A DNA stretch of 64,000 nucleotides, taken from contig NC_088327.1 in assembly GCF_036884655.1 (NCBI RefSeq), positions 11,356,501 through 11,420,500 of the forward strand, read 5' to 3'. The notes under the pieces are model-generated. The model did not search any database. It saw only the letters and a list, made by a program, of their open reading frames with translations, and had not been told where the DNA came from. The stretch is from Musa acuminata AAA Group. Lineage: Eukaryota; Streptophyta; Magnoliopsida; Zingiberales; Musaceae. Positions 23,673-37,578 of the stretch are shown here, in pieces. How positions within the stretch are numbered: position 1 is the first letter of the stretch; every line of letters begins with the position of its first letter. A program made the position numbers and the translations under genes.

Positions 23673-24378
23673 ATGTGAGGTAGAGGAATAATGCAAGAAC
23701 GAAAAGGTGGCTCTTATGGAGGAAATTGAATGTTAAATATTTAATATTTTATGGAGGAAATTGAAATTGTCTAATTGGAATCCAACAGCATTTTGGATCA
23801 CTTATTCAATATTTTTTTCCAAATTATAATATGATTGAACAGATATTATAATTACTATTATAATAATTTACATGTATTATAATTATCGTCAACTTAGCTT
23901 CATTTTTCGGCTATAAAATCAAAATAATTTACATATATTATAATTACTATTATTAATCGATGTTTTTTCCCCCAATTTTTGCTCGTGTACGCGTGCGATC
24001 GCCCCATGTGCGCATCGGTTTCATCCACACGCATTGCAAACAATTTCTTGCAATCTGCACCACAGCTGGATCTTTACCACACATGACCAATAACAAATTC
24101 CATTCCTACTATTCGACTCGCGGATCGAATCATAGCACATGCAGACAATGGCATAATGGTAAAACTCTCGAAAGAATGAATCATAGCACATGCAGACAAT
24201 GGCATAATGGTAAAACTTATGAAAGAATGAATCACTGGCTCATGTCCGACCGTACATCAAATGTCAATGATAAGGACCGCTCCACTCCAAGGACAAATAA
24301 TGATAATACTAATAATATTAATATAGAGACAATAAATAGAGTTCAGTGGGGACGTCGCGAGGGGGAACCGCCACGGAT
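23673..24378. other. Intergenic / 3' flank of the AGP gene
   Basis: AT-rich, with a 51-bp direct tandem duplication (24127–24228). No gene seen. Confidence 0.5.
24127..24228. repeat. Two-copy 51-bp tandem duplication
   Basis: The unit beginning GAATCATAGCACATGCAGAC occurs at 24127 and again at 24178, with very few differences. It lies just beyond the 3' end of the arabinogalactan protein gene. Confidence 0.85.
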
Positions 24379-24846
24379 CTACAGCGCGAGGGCCACCGCA
24401 GCTGCGGCGGCCACAACAGCGGTCCAGCTGACGGGAAGGGCGAAGGCGCCACTATCCCCTGCTGGCGTGGTGGGAGCAGTCGCAGGGGGGGTTGACACCG
24501 ACGCCGGTGTGGACGCGGGCGACTCGGAGGGGCTCGCGGAGGTCGGCGGGCCGGGAGGGGATGCGGCAGGGGTCTTCGCTGAGGGAGCGGGTGACGGCGG
24601 AGTGGAGACGGGGGAGGTGGCCGGGGGTTTGACGGGGGCGGCGGCGGGGGGCTTCACGGGGGCCGTGGCGGGAGGCTTCGATGGGGCGGCGGCGGGAGGC
24701 GTCAAAGGAGCCGGAGCAGGGGGCTTCACTGGGGCCGTGGCGGGAGGCTTCGATGGGGCGGCGGCCGGCCCCTGGGCGAAGGAAACCACGGCGAGCGACA
24801 TCAGGGCGAGCGCGAGCACGGAGAAGCGGATGGAAGCGACCGCCAT
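24379..24846 (-). CDS. Classical arabinogalactan protein (AGP), 155 aa
   Basis: Intronless. Residues 1–24 form a signal peptide ending FAQ. The middle (about 25–128) is almost wholly Pro, Ala, Ser, Thr and Lys with recurrent AP, SP, TP and PVKPPA motifs, the substrate for prolyl hydroxylation and type II arabinogalactan attachment. The C-terminus (DSGAFALPVSWTAVVAAAAA…) is a GPI-attachment signal: a small-residue ω site (around Asp/Ser/Gly) followed by a hydrophobic tail. Mature AGPs sit on the outer plasma membrane and in the cell wall and act in signalling and growth. The repeated TAPVKPPA/AAPSKPPA units suggest internal duplication. The opposite strand gives a spurious 313-codon Gly/Ala-rich frame. 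Confidence 0.93.
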   Translation of the reverse strand: MAVASIRFSVLALALMSLAVVSFAQGPAAAPSKPPATAPVKPPAPAPLTPPAAAPSKPPATAPVKPPAAAPVKPPATSPVSTPPSPAPSAKTPAASPPGPPTSASPSESPASTPASVSTPPATAPTTPAGDSGAFALPVSWTAVVAAAAAVALAL

Positions 24847-24938
24847 TTCGAGATCAGGGAAGAGGCGAGAGACAGATCGAGATCAAGGGAGGTCGGGATG
24901 AGGGTTTCCACTGTGACGAGAGACGTGGTGGTGCGAGG

Positions 24939-24950
24939 GGTATATAAAGA
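24939..24950 (-). promoter_or_regulatory. TATA-like box of the AGP gene
   Basis: TATATA-containing sequence (CTTTATATACC on the minus strand) about 95 bp upstream of the AGP ATG. Confidence 0.4.
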
Positions 24951-27900
24951 GGAAAGGAAGCTTCGATATAATTATATTTCCTTTTATTTTAATTCCTTAC
25001 CTTAAGACGGTGATGACGGTGGCGGTTTGGTGGGGGAGTCTGTTTCGAGCTGTTCAAGGAGGGGAGACCGTTTCGCTTCTGGTGGCCATCTGATGAATAG
25101 CGGACGGCGACCGATCGGGTCCGCGCGTCCAACTCTACCGGATTCCGTCAAGCATCGGTTTCCGCGTTTCTTTTGGTGGACGAAGTCAGTCATTCACCCA
25201 CCCGCCTGTCGCCGTGCCTAATACGCGGAGATCCATCGCGATGGAACGGTCGAACGTTGCCAGAGAATGTGAACGTTGGGGGAACACGAAGAAGCTGCGA
25301 GGAAGTCCAACTAGCCGTTTGAAGTAATCGAAAAAAGAAAGCAAATGATCGATCATTCGTACCACAACGACGTTACCCTACAAATTACCTGGCTTCTGAT
25401 TGGAGGCGGAGCTGAAGGGATCCACTTGCGGGCCCGGGTGAAGGAGGTAGTGAGTTTAAGTTAAATCATCAAACGGGCGACAGATGGCATGCAGGTTTAA
25501 TTTACAGATCGGTAACATGATTCGATCGATCTTTTCTTAGTAGGACAGCTGGAGAAGCACGTGGGAGGTTGGCACACAGTTGTGAGATGGCTGTACCGCG
25601 CTGTGGCGAGTTGGCACGCGTCCGCGGCGAACCGGACGGCTGTGATCGGGGTGTCGTGATGATATGGGGAACGATTCCCGGACCAATGCATGCTTTTTGC
25701 AGGTGATAGATACTTGCGTCGCTTTGTGTAAGTTTCAAGTTTATAATCTAATGATAGAATGTTTTTATTGAATTTTAATTTAGTTTCGCATAATGTTTAA
25801 TTAGGCAGAATAAAGGAACCTTCTCTCTCCATTCACCAGAAGTGGAGAATGATACGTAGCCCATTGGGCCATAATAGATGGGCCATTATTGGGCTTAAAG
25901 AGTTTGATCCTCAGGGTGTGTGCATATCTTCGACAATGTCCTTCAACATCTCCATGTTTTCTGATTCATGTTCAGTGAGGTTGAGAAATATATGAGGGAA
26001 TGTGATATAAATTTTTCCTGCAAAATTGAAACCAGTTTAGTAATTCTAAACACAGCCCTATATGGAGTCTCTGCAAACCCATCTCTCTCTTTCAGCACTG
26101 AAAGAGCTTTTTATCATGCACTGCCACATCATAAAAGATTGGAAATCTTCTTATGATAGGCTACAATGTAAAAAAATATAAAGGAACAAATGTATAGATG
26201 TCCTTAGGCTCATCATAGGCATTGTGCACCTCTCCCCACCACTGCTTTTGCCTTTCTACTGTGTGGGATTCCTGGGGCCAACATGACGATGACATGTAGC
26301 TGAAAGACCCATCTATCACCTTCCTAGACCACTAGAGTCAATGGTTGGTGCACTGCACGTAGTTCCAAGTTTATGCAGCAATTGGTTGTTGCGACATTGT
26401 GAACCAAAAAGGGTCCTTGTTCTGCTTTCTTCTGCACTTGGGATTGCTTTGCCGACTTGGAAGGGAAGAAGAAGGAGATGGGAGAAAATGATAGTTGCGG
26501 CTGAGGGAGACGATCCTTGTTAGATTGTGGCTATTGATTGTGTAGGTGCTCAATTTCAACAAAATCAGTTTATTTGTCAGTCTAATTTAGCTTCTTAAGC
26601 TATTGCATTTGATTGTGATGATTGCTAAATTTTGCTTGTTCCCTGATAGAACATGCTAGAGCATTTGCCTTCATATATATCTGATCTTGTTTGCTGCTAA
26701 ACTACTGTTATTGCTGCTGCTACTTTGGTAGTATTTAAACAGCCAAGGTTTTGGTTAATACATGTCAAAATAAAAGAGCATATACTGTTTACTATCTTCA
26801 AAGATAAATTATAATTATGGTCTTTAAGCATTTCTGTGTTTCAAATCAACCATTGGCTGTCAATTATCACCTTATGATTTAAACAAATTTCACCAGATAT
26901 TGATAGCATGGGAAGAAGATGTTTGCTTTTTTTCTGGCTAGTTATGTTAAGCTTGATGACATAGCTAAACCAACAAGATAGGATAGCCTCTTTTAAGCAT
27001 ATTGAATGTTATGTACCTACAGTATTGAATTGCCGGCAAATATATCATAAGACTCATTTAAATAGCTCAATGGTAGCTGCATTGTGGGACAAACCTGATA
27101 TTAGTTGCTGATACGTATGTTTAGGCATCGGCTGTGTCGATCCAAATCGTAATCTCATTACGGATATATGGTCTCAAGTATTGTCCTTTTCCATAAGAAT
27201 CTCATTAGTAGGAAATTTAGGAGACATGGATCAGAGATTCAACTGATAGAAAGAAGGGAGGTAGAAATTTTGTGTTTCATAGCACAAGTCAGCCACCCTC
27301 AAATTTTAGTTTTGAGGGAAAGCCACAATCCCAGACCTAATACATGACTCTCTGTTCCCTGCAAATAAGTTTGAAGTGGCTGTATGTGTTCTACATGGTT
27401 ATTCACTAAATGTTTCTTGGATACAAATGCAAGAAATCAACCTTCATTTGTGCATGCCATGAAAAGTTGGAACTATCAGCTTAGATCTTATGCCTCGGGA
27501 ATTTATGAAACTTTTTCAGCTACAAAAAGCTATAGAAAATACAGTAGCTAGCTTTTTTATTAAGATCTCTATGTGATTTAAGAAAAAGAAGAATCTCAGT
27601 AATTTGAATTGAATACAGCTGATGATTTTGGATCGAGGGACTGGACCATGTGCATCATTACTCCGGCACTGTACCAGATCATGTGAGCATCTGACAATCA
27701 ACAAGAAAAAGAAGCAGAAAACCCAGATAAGTTGAGATCCATCATTTAGTTGAATTCAGTAGATTTTTGTTATATGATAGATAGGTACTAATGGACCAAA
27801 GTTTTCCTTGGAAACTGGAAACTATGAATTGCTGATTTGGTGCTTGAAATGGATTCACTGTTTGTTTTGGGGGGTGGGAGTAAACAAAAAAACTTTAATC

Positions 27901-28785
27901 AGCCAATTTTACTTTGGAAAATCTTTAACCATCAAAACCAACATAGCGATGATGCGACTGCACACTTGCAAAACAATGTTATCCACAGGTATTATGCCAG
28001 GGCAAAGACTAGATAAATCTGACATCAAATTGGATGGGACTTTGGACTGAAACATTAGGTACTTATCAACTCACAAAATATATACTTTGCTTCAGATAAT
28101 GGGAACAGATTTTTATCCCAGCTCATACCAATCTTTTTATACATGCATCACAGAACATGATATTCTTTTTTATACATGCATCACAGATTTTTATCACAGA
28201 ACATGATATTCTCAATGATCAAGATGTAATTTTTTTTATGGTAATAATGATGCTCGACATAACTTGCATTTATGAGAAGCTGTATGACAGATGTAAAGAA
28301 AAATTATGGTTTAAATTCATCATTGTCTGTATTATTCAATAGACTCTGAACTCCTGTTAGAATCTTATTTTGTTTATCGAAATGTTGTATTTCGAATTCA
28401 TGCAGTTAACACAAATCATTATTTTTATTGATTAAACAAAATGTAGAGTGACTTTAGGATATGACAGTTTACCCAAAACATTTTAGAATCCTTAGTATGC
28501 TTTAACAGCTAACACAGTTAAAAGCTGGAGAAGGTGAACCATTGACATACCAAAAGCAAATACACTATGCAGATCTGTAAATTTATCTTCAGAAATTGTA
28601 TGTTGTGGGAATATCAGCATAATGTTGTGTGCCACGGTTTTGTGTCTTCCCTATCTCATCAGCATAATGCACCTGATGTTTACGCAAGGAAATGATAGGT
28701 TTAGCTACATAAGTAAAGCTTTCTTAGGGCCTACAGGTGAAAACTATTAATAAAAATCTCTCATCCTCCACTCTTCCACATAATA
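24951..28785. other. Long intergenic region
   Basis: About 3.8 kb of AT-rich sequence between the divergent AGP and HD-Zip genes. Open frames are all under 90 codons without domains. I see no RNA gene or intact transposon. The stretch 25000–25700 is GC-richer but not coding in any frame I recognise. Confidence 0.45.
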
Positions 28786-28795
28786 CTATATAAAC
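28786..28795 (+). promoter_or_regulatory. TATA box of the HD-Zip I gene
   Basis: CTATATAAAC, about 485 bp upstream of the HD-Zip ATG. This implies a long leader that would include the two uORFs at 28942 and 29024. Confidence 0.55.
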
Positions 28796-28941
28796 TGGCA
28801 TTAGCTACCCATAAGCAAAGCCAACTCTGAGTGTAGCTTTCATTTCATTTAGGTGTCATTGGATTTGTTCTCACCACTCATTACTAAGATCAGCCTCTCA
28901 ATCCTCTAAACCTACCACCATCAGAATTCAGCTGTTTTTTT

Positions 28942-29004
28942 ATGTATAGGCTGATGGATTCCTGCAGCAGCTTCCTGTTCTGTTTCTCTGAAATCTTTGT
29001 TTAG
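28942..29004 (+). CDS. uORF 1 in the HD-Zip I leader, 20 aa
   Basis: Short frame ATG 28942 to TAG 29002. The peptide is MYRLMDSCSS followed by an aromatic-rich end (FLFCFSEIFV). It lies downstream of the TATA box and upstream of the main ATG, so it would be in the mRNA if that box is used. Arabidopsis ATHB1, an HD-Zip I gene, carries the conserved uORF CPuORF33. Whether this peptide is its counterpart is not established here. Confidence 0.4.
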   Translation: MYRLMDSCSSFLFCFSEIFV

Positions 29005-29023
29005 GCTCTTAGCAAACTTAGAG

Positions 29024-29125
29024 ATGTACATAGAGAAGATTCACAAAGAAAGCTCTGTATCCTGTAAAGAGAGCTCAGAGGCAGATGCTATGGGCCTAAA
29101 CAAGGACAAAGGAGAGGTACCATAA
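29024..29125 (+). CDS. uORF 2 in the HD-Zip I leader, 33 aa
   Basis: ATG 29024 to TAA 29123, 33 codons, hydrophilic (MYIEKIHKESSVSC…). It starts 20 nt after the stop of uORF 1 and ends about 155 nt before the main start. No sequence feature shows that this one is conserved, and it could be chance. Confidence 0.3.
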   Translation: MYIEKIHKESSVSCKESSEADAMGLNKDKGEVP

Positions 29126-29280
29126 AACAAAGTAACTCCTCGACTCCTTGTTTATCTCACCCCCCTGCCCTTCACTCCCTCAACCCTTGCAAAAAGAAAC
29201 CTTGTCATATGCTACCGACTTCATCTCCCTTCATACCACCTCTGAAGCCAATCAACAGAGAAAGAAAGCACCGAAACCCA

Positions 29281-30216
29281 ATGGAGAGGTTCAGCGGTTC
29301 AGGCTCCTTTGAAGGACTAGAAGGAGAAGATGTTGGTGCCATCGCCATCCCTACTTCAGGTTAGTACATGCGAGTCGCTCTTCTTTCATGCTAACCTCAA
29401 CATTCTTGTAACTTGTAACGCTTTGTTTGTGTTACTTTGTAGAGGAAACGAAGGGGAAGCGTGAACAAAGATTCCAATCTCTTCTTTCTGATAGAATAGA
29501 GGAGGTAGAGGAGGATGAGGAGCTATGCTCCCACGGGCAGTCGTCAGTTGGAGAGAAGAAGCGCCGGCTCAGCTTAGATCAAGTTAAAGCTCTGGAGAAG
29601 AACTTTGAGGTGGAGAACAAATTAGACCCAGAGAGTAAGGTGAGACTGGCACAAGAAATCGGCCTCCGGCCACGTCAAGTGGCCATCTGGTTCCAGAACC
29701 GCCGCGCCCGGTGGAAGACGAAGCAGCTCGAGCGCGACTACAGCGCTCTGAAAGCCCGGCACGACGCTCTCAAGCTCGACCACGACGGCCTCCGCCGCGA
29801 CAAGGAGGCCCTCGAAGCGAACGTGAGTACTGAACATTGGATTGTCATAGATGATGAACTCTGCATGATTGCGATGATCACTGGTGGTGCAGGTGAGAGA
29901 GCTGAAGGCCGCGTTAGCAGCGAGGTCGGCAGTGGCTGCTGAGAAAGAGAAGAGGCTAGCTATTGTCTACAAAGATGGCACATCGGACACTGATTCAAGC
30001 GTGGCGTTCCTTGACGAAGCCAGTCCTTATTCTGGTGTGGTATTGGACCAACACAGCCTCATCGGACTGGGGTCTCGCTGCTCTTCCTTCTTGTTCGAGA
30101 GCACAGCTCAAGATGAGATGGGGTTCCCGTACGGGGAGATGCCTTGCAGTAGCTTGTTATCGGAGGAAGACGCACCAAGCGTCTTCTCTTGGTACTGCTC
30201 CGAAGGATGGGACTGA
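29281..30216 (+). CDS. HD-Zip class I transcription factor, 260 aa
   Basis: Exons 29281–29359, 29443–29822 and 29893–30216 join in phase to 260 aa. The acidic N-terminus is followed by a homeodomain at about residues 64–120 ([20 protein letters not shown] … [19 protein letters not shown]), with [10 protein letters not shown] as recognition helix. A leucine zipper follows directly, with Leu at 122, 129, 136, 143, 150 and 157. The zipper is interrupted by the second intron, a usual class I arrangement. There is no CPSCE motif or START domain, so class I rather than II, III or IV. The C-terminus ends in an acidic/aromatic putative activation motif ([14 protein letters not shown]). Class I proteins dimerise and bind CAATNATTG sites, acting in ABA, drought and light responses. 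The closest named clade (ATHB1/5/6/16-like) is not resolved. Confidence 0.95.
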
Positions 30217-30316
30217 GTCCTTGAAGCAGCACAGCACTGATGTTACTGTGTCGTACTTATGTTAAAATGGAAATGTAAATGGAACTAGATTTACTATGAT
30301 GTCGTGAGAACTCTGT

Positions 30317-30340
30317 TCTCTCTCTCTCTCTCTCTCTCTC
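30317..30340. repeat. (CT)n microsatellite
   Basis: Twelve CT units in the 3' flank of the HD-Zip gene. Confidence 0.9.
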
Positions 30341-30745
30341 AATCTCTCTCGGTAGAGGAATCGGTCTGATTGGAGGAAGCAAAATAACAACATAAAGTTT
30401 CTTCTTTTAATAGAGAACGACATCAAGTTAATGTGGCAAATGAATAGATTGTTTGGAGTATTTTTCAAAGTTAGTATAAATTATTCTTTGTGAGAAGGGT
30501 GATTAGGATTCCAATCATAAAAATATATTTTTTAGTAGGTATAAAAGGAAGAACATTGTTCATTGTGAGGAGTCTCTTTGTACCCGATTGAATTTTAGTG
30601 CAGCTCATGACTTTTTCGCTTCTTGAGGAGACTAAATTGCCAAAAGAATCAGAGAAAGTCAGAGACAGAGAGAGAGAGAGAGCAGTGAAGGCGTTGGCAT
30701 ACAGTGTCGACTCTCGACAAAAGGAGGGAGCATAACACTGTAAGC

Positions 30746-30759
30746 GGGGGGGGGGGGGG
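30746..30759. repeat. G14 homopolymer
   Basis: Fourteen consecutive G. Length may be unreliable in sequencing. Confidence 0.85.
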
Positions 30760-33250
30760 AGAAAGAGCTGATCGTTTGGGAGAGAAAGAAAAGCATATCG
30801 TTTGGATGCTTTTGATTTCGTCGAGAACACAGCACAGCTCGTCAGACATCTTTGCCGTATTCTTTCGAATTCTTTTCCGCTCTGCTCTTCCTTTTTTTTT
30901 CGCAAAGGCATCATAAAGTTTAGCGGCAGAAGAAAAAAAGGGGAGAACAATTGGGTGTTTCGATGAACCAAACACACAGGCCTCTCAGATAGAGACCCAT
31001 CGATCACTGTAGATGAGGGAGGTGCAGTTCTCATAGAGTGGGGATCGATTCATCACACAGTGAAGAAGATGGTGGTTGTTTAATATGATAAAACTGGTGG
31101 CTTTGTGTTATATTATAGAATGAATTTCTGGAAAAAAAAATACTTAAGTGTTTTTTTTAAATAAATAATATTTTCTAAAACAACCATTCTATCCTTATGT
31201 GTGTCACTCCACTTTGCGTGACTAATCTCCTTGGTTGCCCTCTCCGCCCATGTGTGGATGGGCTCCATCAGCTATCACTCTCTTTTCCCTTGATCGCTTG
31301 TGTTTGTGTACATGTTAGTCCCCTCTACATATGGACGAGTAGGCTAAATTGGCCACCGTCTCCTCTCTCTCTTGATCACTTGCGTCTCTCCGCACAAGTT
31401 AACCCCGTCAGGTCCAACGAAGACGACGTAGGGAGGAGAAGGTGACGGTGGTTTCGACGAAGGTAGAGATAAAACAATTATTTTAGAAATGTTATCTGAA
31501 AGTTTTTTAAGATTGAGATGCTTTAAAAAAAAATTTAAACTTTTTCACCAAAAAAAAATCATCATATATTATATTCCCTCCTTTGCTTACAGGAATCTTT
31601 GAGACAGCCCCCAAAGGTAGTGGGGGTGGCAGGTTCCATCTTCACCAGCATATTCGAAAGAATGAGAGAGGCAAAGAAAAAAAAAAAAGAATGAAAGAGT
31701 GGATGTATTTTAAATAAATAAATTGAAGATAACAAATGAATGTGAAATTTAGATGCTTTCTATAAGTACTTTGATTTCAAGATATAACAGTTTTGAGTAG
31801 GTTTTGATACTCACCTTTGAACTATGGAATAACTGACTTGTGATTATATTGAGCATGGATTATGAACCTAAAAATATATAAGGCTAAGTTAATAATGGTT
31901 ATACATCCATTAAGGCCAAGTCCTCTTAATGGTCATACATCCAACAACCCTAACTTTGGTTTGCTGATGGAACCCCACTTTTCTCATTAGAGAAACAAAA
32001 AGCAGGTTTGAGAGAGGCTCAAGTGGCACAGCACTCACTCATCTTTTGGAACAAGTTGGGGTCTCAAGAACAGTGGCCATGGCTTTCCATTTTTGGAACA
32101 TCGCCTTGGTATATTTTCCAAGAGGAATAATGCAATGCAAGAAATCCTTGCTTTAGGTGTCAAGCTCATCGTATCCCTTTCCATCTATAAATTACATCTG
32201 GTTTGGTATATGTCTGCCTCCTTATAGGGCCAATTCATTAATAAGGAGATATGACTTCTGTAGAGCCACGAGGAAGTGAAGAGGAAGGGGTCACATACTC
32301 TCGGAGCTTTTTGGGCTTACTACCTTGCAAACTATGTAACTATATGCATCGTACAGATGAGAAGTTGATGAAGCATACACAAAATTCTTGGCTACGGTGT
32401 CCTCTTGAAATCATCCGATGAGAAGGTCTGCATTGCCAATGTCTCTTTCTTTTGCTCATCCATCCTTACTTTCTTTTACTTATCGTCCCTTTATATTCAT
32501 TATTTTTTGTCTTCTCGTCTTTTTTTTTTTTTTCTTTACATGAAAGCTTTCTGTCTTAGGTCTTAACCTAACAATAGTTCTATCCAACCATATTTTCCTT
32601 TCGACAACAAAGAAATCATAAGATATAATATATCTTATGAATGAGCATACTTTTTAGATTCATGGGAACATTGATTTATGGAATTTGAAAATTAATGAAA
32701 ATATTAGTTGGAGTTGGTATTTTTTTTAGCGTAACTTTTCCTTTACAAGATGGTTTTGCTAAGATTATTCTATTAGCACTATGTTTGAGTGTTTGTAATA
32801 TGCCTCTTTATGCTAAGCTAATATTTTTTAATGTTGATTTATTAAATTTTTCTTCACTAGTTTTAGATTTTATTTTGAATGAAACATCACTTGTTGATAG
32901 AATTTATAGAATTGATATTTTTAATTCCTTTTATAATGATGATGGGTTTTAGAGATATGATGTATATAGCGTTGCATCATGCAAAATTGGCTTATCGATT
33001 CTTGTAATCAAGTTTGGGATGGGTGGCAATGACATTGGTAGCATCCTATTTTACCTCAAAGTTAACTTCCTTTGGTGTAGGACATGATGGCCATTTATAG
33101 TAAATGTCTTGTAGGCACTTATTAATTGCCCATTTGGTATTAGTTTTTGAGAATATTTTCCTACTCAATTGGTTATGAGTTTAAAATTCTTTGAGTAATA
33201 GCATGATATGATAGGTCTTTGGATTAGGGATAGATCTATACTTTCAAAGA

Positions 33251-33318
33251 CTATTATTATTATTATTATTATTATCCATAGATCTATTATTTTTATTATT
33301 ATTATTATTATTATTATT
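33251..33318. repeat. (ATT)n microsatellite, interrupted
   Basis: Two ATT arrays separated by a short interruption around 33276–33290. Confidence 0.9.
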
Positions 33319-33420
33319 GATCAAGTAGGTCATTTATTTGATATGAAAGAAGTAAATTATTTATTTAGTCTAATGAAATATATTAAATATAATAATAATT
33401 ATTATAATAGAAGGTACTAC

Positions 33421-33490
33421 TAAAGTAGCTTAGTTGATAGGGATCATAATGATATATTTTAAGGTTTGAGGTTCAAATCTCATTTTCATC
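33421..33490 (+). repeat. tRNA-like / SINE-like remnant
   Basis: A-box-like TAGCTTAGTTGATAG (33426–33440) and B-box-like GGTTCAAATCT (33470–33480) are spaced about as in a tRNA promoter and followed by a T/A-rich stretch. The acceptor and T stems do not pair well, so this is not a functional tRNA gene. A decayed tRNA-derived SINE is the likeliest origin. Confidence 0.35.
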
Positions 33491-35039
33491 ACTTATTTTT
33501 TATTAAAAAAAAATATTTTTTTAACTTTAAATATTTATTATCGAACATCACTTGAGCTCATCAGTCCCCTTACGAAGGACGAGCATATATATAACAAGCA
33601 ACCGTATATAGATAGCAATTTGAAATATTTGGTGTGCTTACTAAGTAACTCTAATTTGAAATAATTGTAATCAGATTTTTTGTTGTTGTATGTACTATGA
33701 TCATCATGCAGCCTTGCAAGTGAACATGATGATGGATACATTAGTTTTTGTTAAGCTAATTCTTCTCCTTTCTGAGAGAGTTACTAGTCCTATTTTGGCA
33801 AGTACGCTGCTGCTGTTGCTCGGGATATGCATTGGGAGTAGCTGCCACGTCCTTTTCTGATACCTGTAAACAAAAAGAGTAGGAAAAGAAAGTTTGTAGT
33901 CCCAGAAATGGGCCAACATGTCGGTTGAATGGTTGGTTGTCCTCGTGGCGATCTAAGAACCTCGGTGATTTAACTGATACGGTGGACGACACCCACTCTT
34001 TTCTTCTTCCTCTGCATTTCGTTCCCTTTGTATTCACCAATTTTCCACTAAGCCATGATGCAACCAACACTAGAGTTCTGCAGCGTGTTCATCATTTTGT
34101 GTTTCGCCTAGCTTTCTAGAGATATTATTTTGATCATCATCTATCTCTACCATGATGATGAATGGCATTTGGATTTTAACTCGAAAAGCATTTCAACAGC
34201 GTATCACTTCCTCCTCCTCCTCATCAGGTGATTCATCATCATCATTCATTTATTTCATTCATTTTGAAGGCCCGTAAATGAGTCCTAAGACCACCTGTAA
34301 CTTTTTTTTGACCCAAAGTCGTAATTTTTTTTATCCAAAGTTTTTAATTTCGTACCAAACCAACGTATCTTGATACAGTATAAGGTATCGAGCGGTATGC
34401 AAGTGTATACCAGATGGTATGCCAAAAAAAAGATATAAAATCTTTAAAGTTCGACATCCTAAGTAGAAATGAGTGACGACGAAGAAGGCAATTTACAAAG
34501 GCCACCTGCAAATTTTTTGATCCAAGGTTTCTAATTTATTTCATCCATCATGATTGTGCAAATCAGTCTTTGAAGGCCGACAAATGAGCCCAAGTCAAGA
34601 CCACCTACAACTTCTTTGATCTACACATTTAAACTTCCAAAATATGCCAACATTACAACCCACTTTCACTTGGCTTCAATCATGTCTTACTAAAAATTAG
34701 TTCAGCGTAATGCTCGATTCCACAAATCGGATTCACAATAAACTTACTTCAGCTCCATAGTGAGCTTCACATCATCATCATTATCCATAGAGACAACCCC
34801 AAACCAATATATGGCACAATTTACCACAAAAGACGCACAATATATATGCATCCAACTAAACCAGCCAATACTCGCAACAACAAAACTAAAAGAATGAAAT
34901 TTCCTGAGCATCATGGTTGTTTGCCATATTATCACTGTCAGAATCCAACCAAACTCTATATGTTCTACGTATAATCTGAGTTTTACAATGTTATCAGGAT
35001 TAAACCGAACTATACACGTTCTTCTTCGTATAATCTGAT

Positions 35040-36678
<1,639 letters not shown>

Positions 36679-36688
36679 CTATTTATAG
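36679..36688 (-). promoter_or_regulatory. TATA box of the histone H3 gene
   Basis: Perfect CTATAAATAG on the minus strand, about 70 bp upstream of the CT tract. Confidence 0.65.
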
Positions 36689-37513
36689 GGGAGATGGATG
36701 TCGTAGCCAGTGTTGTCTATTACGATCGGACGGTAGAGATTCTCGTGTGAAACGAGTTTAACGGTCAAGATCCTTTTTCTTTTGATGCGTGTCCGAATCA
36801 GCCAAAGTCGGCCATTAGTCAACATTTATTTATCCACAAGCGTAGTAGGAACTCGGGAAATCATACAGTTAACACGCATCTTAAAGAGTTCACGTCGCAA
36901 AAATTATATGACGATTCGACAACGTGGAGAAACATCACCTAAAGATCGCAAAGATTCGTGAGAACTCTAATCAGAGACTTATCACGCATCTCAAAAAGAT
37001 CAAGACGCAAAGATTGTATGGTGATTTCTCGACGTGGAGAAACACCACCTTAAGAGGCGTCGTTTTGGCATCGGGACAGCCTTTAGAATGTCCCACCCCA
37101 CCACTAACCAACGAATCCCAATTAGTGGGCCTATTGAGCCCAAATAATATCATAGTTTGTTTGGGCCCTCTTGTTTGGGCCGTCAACTTGAGGCCTATCT
37201 GAATCCTCCTTAATTAAAAAAATACAAAAAATAATTAAAAATAGCAAGCGATATATTATTATATCAGTTATAATTGTAAATAGGCGACACGGATATAAAG
37301 AAGAATTCGGAATAATTGAGATCGGAGAGCATATCATATTACCATATTTTCTGCATTGACTTCATATTTTCTTCGGATCTAATTATCAAATTTTAATTAA
37401 ATAGCCACCAAATTTAGCTCAAGTTTAAACTTGTAAAATATATTGTCTGATTTTGAAATAGTTGCTCTATTTACTTTACACATGAATATCTTTTAATATT
37501 TATTCAATTGATT

Positions 37514-37516
<3 letters not shown>

Positions 37517-37576
<60 letters not shown>
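37517..37576. repeat. (TA)n microsatellite
   Basis: About 30 AT/TA units without interruption. Confidence 0.95.

Positions 37577-37578
<2 letters not shown>

Larger units (their letters stand above)
30217..35039. other. Long AT-rich intergenic region
   Basis: About 4.8 kb between the HD-Zip and histone genes. It holds a (CT)n tract (30317–30340), a G14 run (30746–30759), an (ATT)n array (33251–33318) and a tRNA-like/SINE-like remnant (33421–33490). An acceptor-like site with a short open frame sits on the minus strand near 33865, but no partner exon was found. No confident gene is seen. Confidence 0.45.

Noticed and set aside
23960..24901. 313-codon plus-strand Gly/Ala-rich frame
   Set aside because: Antisense of the arabinogalactan protein repeats; the opposite strand has a signal peptide and GPI signal, this one has neither.
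30471..31034. 187-codon minus-strand frame
   Set aside because: Contains encoded homopolymers and microsatellites (poly-Pro from G14, Leu-Ser from GA), lacks a domain and looks non-coding.
33756..34070. Possible exon after a TTTGTTTACAG acceptor on the minus strand
   Set aside because: Several frames are short and unrecognised, and no upstream exon with matching phase was found.
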